Made by a program: the position numbers and the translations under genes. A DNA stretch of 33,091 nucleotides from positions 1-33,091 of the forward strand of contig JACRMH010000050.1 of NCBI GenBank assembly GCA_016219545.1, in the 5' to 3' direction. This document shows positions 26,363-31,496 of the stretch, one piece after another. The notes beneath the pieces are model-generated. The model saw only the letters and a program-made list of their open reading frames with translations, was not told the DNA's origin and did not search any database. The first letter of the stretch is position 1; each line of letters starts with the position of its first letter. Source of the stretch: Chloroflexota bacterium (GTDB lineage Bacteria > Chloroflexota > Anaerolineae > Anaerolineales > Villigracilaceae).

Positions 26363-27424
26363 TTACAGCCCCATGCTATCTGTTGCAAAGAATTGCTCCC
26401 TGATGGACGCATCTTCCACGATCGCTCCGAATGGAAACTCTTCAGGTTCATCTGCAATCTGAATATGTGCATTTTGATATTCGGCAGGGAATAACACATC
26501 TTTGGGGCAGTATGGATAAGGAGGTGTCCAGGCATGATCTGGGGCTATATAGATGTCAGGATCAAAATCCAGATAGCGGGTCCTTTCATTGCTGTGAATA
26601 AACAAGAATCCTGATACCTTGGTCAGGTAACGGACCGCGTCCATGGGAACAATAACCAACTGCTCCGGGATTTGGAGTTTTCCATAGGTGGATGAATTGC
26701 TCTCGAAGCGCGCGTCGGTGAAATTCCCCTGGAGGATCATGGCGATCACGAGTCTATTATTTGGATTGATGATGACCTGCTTTACAACCCCGGAGATGCC
26801 ATCATGAAAATATATAACTTCTCCTATGACTGGCTGCAGGAAAGTCTGGTCCTTCAATTCCAACTTGGACGTTGAGTCCCGCACATTATTAATGACACCG
26901 CGGACTTTTGAATTATTGGCAACGACCTTCTCAACCAATAATTTTATTTTTTCATTACCCACAACGCCGTTTAGCGATACCACTCCATGCGAAGCTCCTG
27001 TAAAGAACTTACATTTATAAGTATGCTCCAACCTTCCCAATGACGAGGCAACCTCCATGATAAGTTTGTCATCCAGAACCAGGTTATTTCTGATTCCCAG
27101 AATATCAGGAACAACTCGAAGGGCGTTCTCGATCCGAGCCTGGCTGGATGTGCTCACGATATGACCATTCAAATATGCAATCCCATTTTTTACATCAACA
27201 TCAATCTGATCGTATTCCACCGCTCGCAGGACGTCATCTTTCCAGAAGGCGTGGTAAATGGATTCCTTTATGGTCAGATCCGTTTTCTGGATCGGGTTAA
27301 GTTTCCTTCCATGGTCTTTAACCTGCGGCTGTTCTTCACACCTGGAAATTTCATGGGTATCTATTGTGGATGTCTGTACTGGGAGCATATTCATTCCTTC
27401 ATTCGGTTGATAAAGTTGAGTCAT
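26363..27424 (-). CDS. BON-domain protein with PRC-barrel-like segment
   Basis: A 353-aa protein with no signal peptide. Two BON-type modules run from about 50-120 (VDVKNGIAYLNGHIVSTSSQA) and 120-190 (HGVVSLNGVVGNEKIK). BON domains usually bind phospholipid. A segment at about 210-260 (PVIGEVIYFHDGISGVVKQV) resembles a PRC barrel, a domain that binds proteins or rRNA. The C-terminal 90 residues are unrecognised and rich in aromatic and proline residues. It overlaps the ECF sigma gene by ATGA, so the two are translationally coupled. It could be a regulator of that sigma factor or its main target; no anti-sigma motif is seen. Confidence 0.75.
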   Translation of the reverse strand: MTQLYQPNEGMNMLPVQTSTIDTHEISRCEEQPQVKDHGRKLNPIQKTDLTIKESIYHAFWKDDVLRAVEYDQIDVDVKNGIAYLNGHIVSTSSQARIENALRVVPDILGIRNNLVLDDKLIMEVASSLGRLEHTYKCKFFTGASHGVVSLNGVVGNEKIKLLVEKVVANNSKVRGVINNVRDSTSKLELKDQTFLQPVIGEVIYFHDGISGVVKQVIINPNNRLVIAMILQGNFTDARFESNSSTYGKLQIPEQLVIVPMDAVRYLTKVSGFLFIHSNERTRYLDFDPDIYIAPDHAWTPPYPYCPKDVLFPAEYQNAHIQIADEPEEFPFGAIVEDASIREQFFATDSMGL

Positions 27425-28092
27425 TGGGATATTTCCTTCTCGAAACGAAACGAGTCAGGTAAAAGTTCTGAAAATTCCTGCAGACGGTTCCGCAGGGACA
27501 TTCGTGCGCGGGCCAGGCGGCTTTTAATGGTGCCCAACGGCACATGCTCGGCTCTGGATACTTCGCTGTAGTGCATTCCCTGAATATCAGTCAGCTCGAC
27601 AACGGAGCGAAGGTTGACCGGTAGCCTATTCAGACAGTACAGGAGGGCATTTTTTAGCTCGGAATTCAAAAAAGTATCTTCCGGCGACATGTTTGTATCA
27701 GTCAGCCAGTGCGGGGATTCCACTTCGTCACCATCTTCATTTTCAGGTTCAAGAGGAACCGTGGGGCGGCGTTTCTTTTGACGCAACTCATCGTAACAGG
27801 CGTTGGTAACAATACGCATCAGCCATGCTTTGAAAGAGTCGCCGCGATAATTTTTAATATTGCGAAAGGCCGAAATAAAGGCCTCCTGGGTGGCATCAGC
27901 AGCAAGTTCATTCTCGCCGAGAATGTGCAAGGCTGTGTAATAGAGCGGGCCTTGATAGACCAAAACAAGCCGGTTAAAAGCGTCGAGATCGCCGCGTTGG
28001 GATTCTAGAATAAGCGCTGCCTCATCCATGGATGGATCAGATATGTTGGATAGATTATCGGGGATGACTCCGGGCATCTGTGTTGAGGGCAT
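27421..28092 (-). CDS. ECF-type RNA polymerase sigma factor
   Basis: A 223-aa sigma-70-family protein with region 2 (about 40-105: RNIKNYRGDSFKAWLMRIV is the core recognised region) and region 4 (about 160-210: MHYSEVSRAEHVPLGTIKSR, the -35-binding helix-turn-helix). Region 3 is absent, as in extracytoplasmic-function (RpoE/SigW-type) factors. A linker rich in Glu and Asp joins the domains. It heads an operon of BON protein, dehydrogenase, GlsB-like protein and a membrane metalloprotease-like protein. There is no classical anti-sigma gene next to it. A MITE-like element ends 40 bases upstream of its start, within its likely promoter region. Confidence 0.92.
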   Translation of the reverse strand: MPSTQMPGVIPDNLSNISDPSMDEAALILESQRGDLDAFNRLVLVYQGPLYYTALHILGENELAADATQEAFISAFRNIKNYRGDSFKAWLMRIVTNACYDELRQKKRRPTVPLEPENEDGDEVESPHWLTDTNMSPEDTFLNSELKNALLYCLNRLPVNLRSVVELTDIQGMHYSEVSRAEHVPLGTIKSRLARARMSLRNRLQEFSELLPDSFRFEKEISQ

Positions 28093-28132
28093 ATTTACTT
28101 ATTCCTTCGTTCAAAGAACCATACAGTTTCAA

Positions 28133-28242
28133 TAGACCTCTTGCAAAAGTCAAATCGTAGAGTTGTCGAAGGCGGACGTTACACAAAACATAATTTTTCT
28201 GTGTAGTAGTGCACTCTCTAGCGCACTTATACAAGAGGTCTA
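28133..28242. mobile_element. 110-bp MITE-like element
   Basis: TAGACCTCTTGCAAAAGT (28133-28150) and its inverted partner ACTTATACAAGAGGTCTA (28225-28242) match at 16 of 18 positions. A shorter inner inverted repeat, GTGCACT/AGCGCAC-like, lies at the right. No coding capacity is present. GACCT-TTGCAAA ends recall IS5-group elements, so it is probably a non-autonomous derivative. The duplicated TA at both ends would fit a TA target, but this is ambiguous because it is part of the palindrome. Confidence 0.7.
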
Positions 28243-28283
28243 ATAAATGAGTTGTCAATAGAATAAAAATACAAATGCAATCA

Positions 28284-28436
28284 CTACACCATGAAATTCA
28301 TAATAATCAAGAGGACAATAGCAATAGATAGAATGTAGATAAAACCACCTGAGTGCGGAACGCCGGGCAGAATTGACTGCCCGAAGAAACTGAACAGCCA
28401 TTGCATGGTCAACGCCAGAATGATCAACTGAAGCAA
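28284..28436 (-). CDS. second lmo0937-like small membrane protein (TTG start)
   Basis: A 50-aa hydrophobic protein that aligns without gaps over most of its length with the one at 17141-17299. Shared positions are ML--II--L---W, FG, G-P-SG near residue 30 and an Ile/Leu-rich second helix ending in N. The only start giving this alignment is a TTG at 28436, with a weak AAGAAG upstream. An ATG at residue 11 would remove most of the first helix. Flanked by the terminator of the 49-aa gene and the MITE-like element. Confidence 0.6.
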   Translation of the reverse strand: MLQLIILALTMQWLFSFFGQSILPGVPHSGGFIYILSIAIVLLIIMNFMV

Positions 28437-28463
28437 GGGGGACTTCTTTTGAATAATTTGGAT

Positions 28464-28490
28464 GTCACCCGGTTGGGTCTTCCGGGTGAC
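28464..28490 (-). terminator. hairpin after the 49-aa gene
   Basis: GTCACCCGG (28464-28472) pairs perfectly with CCGGGTGAC (28482-28490). It begins eight bases after the stop of the 49-aa gene on the minus strand. The following bases are A/T-rich without a clean T-run, so termination may be partial and the 50-aa gene could be read through. Confidence 0.55.
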
Positions 28491-28497
28491 CTATGAT

Positions 28498-28647
28498 CTA
28501 GCGTCCCAACAAAATGAAGACGCCGGCTGCTATGGCAAGGATTGCCAGGATAACTCCCAAACCGCCCAGCGAGATGAACGCCGATAACCCGGTGAGAATG
28601 AGCCAGATAGCCAATAACAGAAAGCCTATGTTTTTAGTAATATTCAT
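28498..28647 (-). CDS. 49-aa small membrane protein
   Basis: A very hydrophobic product with two spans separated by a short SLGGLG turn. It starts MNITKNIGFLLLAIWLILTG and ends ILAIAAGVFILLGR. Small conserved proteins with this AIWLILTG...LLGR pattern occur widely next to stress genes, without a known role. GGAG lies seven bases before the ATG. It follows the YtxH gene by about 100 bases and probably has its own promoter. Confidence 0.7.
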   Translation of the reverse strand: MNITKNIGFLLLAIWLILTGLSAFISLGGLGVILAILAIAAGVFILLGR

Positions 28648-28745
28648 AATAATCTCCTTTCTTTGGGTATAAAACCAATGACAGTATTTTTTCGAACCGC
28701 TCTGACCTTGAACATTTCAGGATATCAAAGCGATCCGTTATCAAC

Positions 28746-29096
28746 CTAGGAAGGTTCGATCGCCTTTTTTCCGGCCTGTGCAGCATCGGATAAATGCTCT
28801 AATTGATCAGCCACCAGGGACTGCCCGGTGTGCATTAATTCTTTAGCCATCTTGCGTCCGCTATTATTGATCTTTTTACCATCCAGCCGGATTTGCGCCA
28901 GGACGTCATCCAGCACTCCGCTGGTCCGATCTCGCAGTTCAATGCCTTTTTCCTGGATCTGCAACCTGGTCTCTTTCCCGGATTGAGGTGCAAGTAATAA
29001 CATCGTTACCGCGCCGGCCAGACCGCCGATCAACAACCCGGTTAAAACATCTAAAATATTACTGTGAACCTTAAGTTCTTGATTCTCGTTGATCAT
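28746..29096 (-). CDS. YtxH-domain protein
   Basis: A 116-aa protein with the YtxH/gas-vesicle-like arrangement. A glycine-rich membrane helix (about 18-38, GLLIGGLAGAVTMLLLAPQSG) ends in the family's APxSG motif. An amphipathic, coiled-coil-like tail follows. YtxH proteins are general-stress proteins in Bacillus. Its start overlaps the stop of the degenerate receiver gene (TAATG), so the two are coupled. Confidence 0.82.
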   Translation of the reverse strand: MINENQELKVHSNILDVLTGLLIGGLAGAVTMLLLAPQSGKETRLQIQEKGIELRDRTSGVLDDVLAQIRLDGKKINNSGRKMAKELMHTGQSLVADQLEHLSDAAQAGKKAIEPS

Positions 29097-29512
29097 TATA
29101 TTTTCTCCATATTCCTTACACTATTTACAACATTTATCAGGTCATCCACCTCCACGATGGGGAACCGTCGGGAACTACGAGACACCCGCCCTGCAGCAGG
29201 GATAATCCTCTCATAGATATCAATTACGCTGTTCCATAATCGGACAACAATGATTCGCAGTTTCTTGACCAGTGAGTGCATTGAAATTAACTGAAGGATG
29301 CGTTCCACATCCAGCGAAATAGACTCGTTGATCAGGATCACATCCGGCTGGTCTGATTTGAGCATGTTTAAAAAACCTTGATCTTCGGTGTATATGGTGT
29401 GTGAAACCACCAGATCAGTTTTATATGTTAGAAGGTTTGTGACACCCTGGTCGAACGTTGAGCCATCTCCTACAATCAAAACACGCTGATGAATGATGCT
29501 CGTATCTGTCAT
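29096..29512 (-). CDS. degenerate response-regulator receiver protein
   Basis: A stand-alone receiver-like domain of 138 aa with no output domain. The fold pattern is visible (QRVLIVGDGSTFDQGVTNLL, then PDVILINESIS, then KLRIIVVRLW). The phosphorylated aspartate is replaced by Asn62, the first acidic pair is reduced to GD, and the conserved lysine is not evident. It is therefore probably an unphosphorylated pseudo-receiver that signals by protein contact. AGGAG eight bases before the ATG at 29512 fixes the start; the longer reading to 29575 lacks support. It is coupled to YtxH. Confidence 0.72.
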   Translation of the reverse strand: MTDTSIIHQRVLIVGDGSTFDQGVTNLLTYKTDLVVSHTIYTEDQGFLNMLKSDQPDVILINESISLDVERILQLISMHSLVKKLRIIVVRLWNSVIDIYERIIPAAGRVSRSSRRFPIVEVDDLINVVNSVRNMEKI

Positions 29513-29555
29513 GTCATTTTCTCCTATCTTATGAGAGGTCCAAGCAGTTCCAGAC

Positions 29556-29714
29556 CTAATCGCCATGATAGACACCAGCTTCCCTTTGCTCCTCTTCCGT
29601 CAACTGAAAGAAACCAACCATCTTATTTAAGAGGCCGATCAAAATTTGCAGACCTGCTAAAACACGTCCGGGTTGTTGAGTTCCTGATTTTTGTTCACGG
29701 AAGGGAGCATCCAT
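29556..29714 (-). CDS. hypothetical 52-aa protein
   Basis: A small protein beginning MDAPFREQKSGTQQPG, with a mildly hydrophobic helix (LAGLQILIGLLNKMVGFF) and an acidic end. No family recognised. I use the ATG at 29714, 17 bases after the YggT-like stop. A longer reading to 29825 overlaps that gene in another frame and is unlikely. The ribosome-binding site is weak. Context suggests a peripheral partner of the YggT-like membrane protein. Confidence 0.55.
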   Translation of the reverse strand: MDAPFREQKSGTQQPGRVLAGLQILIGLLNKMVGFFQLTEEEQREAGVYHGD

Positions 29715-29730
29715 TCTGAATCTCTTTGAC

Positions 29731-30144
29731 TTATCGGGTGGAGTGGTTTTCGCTGGTGGTGGTTTCAGTAACAGCAACTCCCGTGCTGCGCGGGCGGTAA
29801 AAGGCCAACCAGACAACTCTTTCAATAGCCCAGGCGATCAAGCCGTAGATCAACATTGCGAACATGGAAGAAAGTTCAAGGACCATATTGCCGGCAGATG
29901 GCGAACCGATCAACCCGGCAAAGGGGAACAGGAACAAATTGGTAAAGCCATAGATCAGGGCAACGATCGGGCTGCCAGGGTTGGCTCCAACGAGCATCAA
30001 TCCGATGCGAAGAGCGATCAGGGCTTCGAGAACACCGAATAAGAGCCAGATCAATTGAGTGGCTTTAAAAGTGAAAATGCGTTGTTCCCGTTCCGGCTCG
30101 CTTTGTGACGTTCTAACTTGTGAAACTCTATTATCGTTTGACAT
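29731..30144 (-). CDS. YggT-family membrane protein
   Basis: A 137-aa protein with a charged N-terminus (1-28), two or three membrane spans (about 29-52, 58-80, 90-113) and a polar C-terminal tail. The spacing RIGLMLVGANPGSPIVALIY and TNLFLFPFAGLIG resembles YggT proteins, which occur in envelope and osmotic-stress contexts. AAAAGGA lies about eight bases before the ATG. It starts a unit with the 52-aa gene, the pseudo-receiver and YtxH. Confidence 0.7.
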   Translation of the reverse strand: MSNDNRVSQVRTSQSEPEREQRIFTFKATQLIWLLFGVLEALIALRIGLMLVGANPGSPIVALIYGFTNLFLFPFAGLIGSPSAGNMVLELSSMFAMLIYGLIAWAIERVVWLAFYRPRSTGVAVTETTTSENHSTR

Positions 30145-30243
30145 TTTATTTTTCCTTTTGAATCTGTTCCCATAAGTGGGTACGACTCATTACTTGATTT
30201 TGTTTTACTAAGATTTAAGCGTGCAACTTATAAATGATCCGGG

Positions 30244-30501
30244 CTAGCCGCGGCCTCTGCGAAAAACGTTGACAATAGCCAGCAGGATGATGGAGCCAAG
30301 CAGTGTGACCAGCATGGTGGGGATGGTAATGGCGTCATTGATCGTGCCAACCTTGAAGATGGGACTGAGGAAGTAACCGGCCAGGAATGCACCGACAACT
30401 GCCACAACAATATTGATCAATAGGTTCGAGCGGTCGTGCATGATTTCAGTCGCCACCCAGCCGATGATCGCGGCAACGATTAGATAGATAAGAAGGTACA
30501 T
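30244..30501 (-). CDS. GlsB/YeaQ/YmgE family stress-response membrane protein
   Basis: An 85-aa protein with three hydrophobic segments. The start MYLLIYLIVAAIIGWVATEI carries the GW...A motif of the transglycosylase-associated (GlsB/YeaQ/YmgE) family. NIVVAVVGAFLAGYFL follows, and the tail is FRRGRG. AGGA lies nine bases before the ATG. The family is stress-induced in several bacteria, with unproven function. It follows the CsbD gene after a strong hairpin. Confidence 0.85.
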   Translation of the reverse strand: MYLLIYLIVAAIIGWVATEIMHDRSNLLINIVVAVVGAFLAGYFLSPIFKVGTINDAITIPTMLVTLLGSIILLAIVNVFRRGRG

Positions 30502-30525
30502 TTTTATATCCTATGTGATTAAGTT

Positions 30526-30564
30526 GAGCCACAGTCCCTCTCTTCTCAAAAGGGATTGTGGCTC
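30526..30564 (-). terminator. hairpin after the CsbD gene
   Basis: GAGCCACAGTCCCT (30526-30539) pairs over 14 positions with AGGGATTGTGGCTC (30551-30564), with one G-U pair. It begins eight bases after the CsbD stop on the minus strand. It likely ends that mRNA or protects its 3' end. Confidence 0.7.
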
Positions 30565-30571
30565 ATTTGGA

Positions 30572-30811
30572 CTATTTAACAGAAGAAGGAGCAGTCTTCT
30601 TTTTCAAATTGGCTTCGAACTCCGTTACGCGCTTGTCAATTTCATTGGCCGCGGCCTCACGGGAATAGCCATACTTTTCCTGCAACATGCCGGCTAGAAC
30701 TTCAAATTTGCCGGCGGCACGATCGAGATCGTCATCGGTGAGTTTGCCCCACCAAGCCTTGGCCTCGCCTCGCATTTGTTTCCACTTGCCTTCGACTACA
30801 TCTTTATTCAT
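30572..30811 (-). CDS. CsbD family stress protein
   Basis: A 79-aa hydrophilic protein starting MNKDVVEGKWKQMRGEAK, the CsbD signature, with KLTDDDLDRAAGK following. CsbD proteins belong to the general-stress set (SigB regulon in Bacillus) and their function is unknown. GGAGG at five bases before ATG 30811 fixes the start. The longer reading to 30868 adds residues unlike the family. It is the first of several stress-type genes on this strand. Confidence 0.88.
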   Translation of the reverse strand: MNKDVVEGKWKQMRGEAKAWWGKLTDDDLDRAAGKFEVLAGMLQEKYGYSREAAANEIDKRVTEFEANLKKKTAPSSVK

Positions 30812-30898
30812 AGGATCCTCCATGGATCGTTCATACATAGTTGTCCAAATTTGACGGCGCCAGGACAATTTTGAGTACGCCGAAGTTGAACCCCGTAC

Positions 30899-31285
30899 TT
30901 AGCCAGATGCCACTATCGTGCGGATGCTTGCGGCAACTGCACGTAGATGTTCGGCGACACGTTCAGGCGTCTCGTCCTTGCTGATGAATGCATCGGCACC
31001 GATGGAGAGCGCAGCTTGAGTACGGGCATCGTTATGGCTGATGAGGACAACGACCAGTGCAGTCGGGCATACTTTTCGAAGTCCATCAAGAGCCGCGTTG
31101 GGTGAATTAATTGGGAGCAAGTCCCAATCCACCAACAACATATCCACGCGGCTGATCGGTACTTGAACCAGGGTGGTGAACCAATCAGAGGCTTCTCCAG
31201 CTACTTCCATATTCAAATCGAGCAGCAGCAGGCGAAGTGCTGAGCGTTCTTCATTTTTTTCATCGGCTAAATATACGCGGGTCAT
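30899..31285 (-). CDS. stand-alone response regulator (receiver domain)
   Basis: A 128-aa CheY-like receiver with no output domain. An acidic pair (Asp8-Glu9 in YLADEKNE), the likely phosphorylated Asp53 (in MLLVDWD), a switch Ser/Thr region (VVVLISHND) and the conserved lysine in DAFISKDETPE are all present. The start is ATG 31285, because upstream sequence is taken by leader copy B (31303-31359), whose hairpin edge lies 17 bases from the ATG. A cognate kinase is not seen in the window. The diguanylate cyclase gene immediately upstream suggests a link to cyclic-di-GMP signalling. Confidence 0.82.
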   Translation of the reverse strand: MTRVYLADEKNEERSALRLLLLDLNMEVAGEASDWFTTLVQVPISRVDMLLVDWDLLPINSPNAALDGLRKVCPTALVVVLISHNDARTQAALSIGADAFISKDETPERVAEHLRAVAASIRTIVASG

Positions 31286-31359
31286 GACCTTATAGTACAA
31301 CGAACACTCCCCAGACACATCATGCGTCTGGGGAGTGTTTATCTCCGCCACTTGGGGGA
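31286..31359 (-). promoter_or_regulatory. recurring leader element, copy B
   Basis: AACACTCCCC (31303-31312) pairs with GGGGAGTGTT (31330-31339). The inner stem AGACACA/TGCGTCT closes on a three-base loop within CATCATG. The block TCTCCGCCACTTGGGGGA is at 31342-31359. It is the best-paired copy (about 17 bp in all). The AAGG ribosome-binding site of the response-regulator gene lies between it and the start codon. Confidence 0.8.
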
Positions 31360-31496
31360 CGGGCAAAGTTGGGAATCTGCATGAATAAATCCACTACCTG
31401 CGGATTAAAATAAGTTCATGATGCGGCAGGGATTTGTTCGCGCACTTTTTCTTCCACCCAGACGGCGAGGTAGGAACGGTCCGTGCATAAAGTATC

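Noticed and set aside
29715..29825. N-terminal extension of the 52-aa protein
   Set aside because: It overlaps the YggT-like gene in another frame and is rich in unlikely residues.
31286..31366. 27-residue N-terminal extension of the receiver protein
   Set aside because: It would translate leader copy B; receiver homologues begin near MTRVYLAD.
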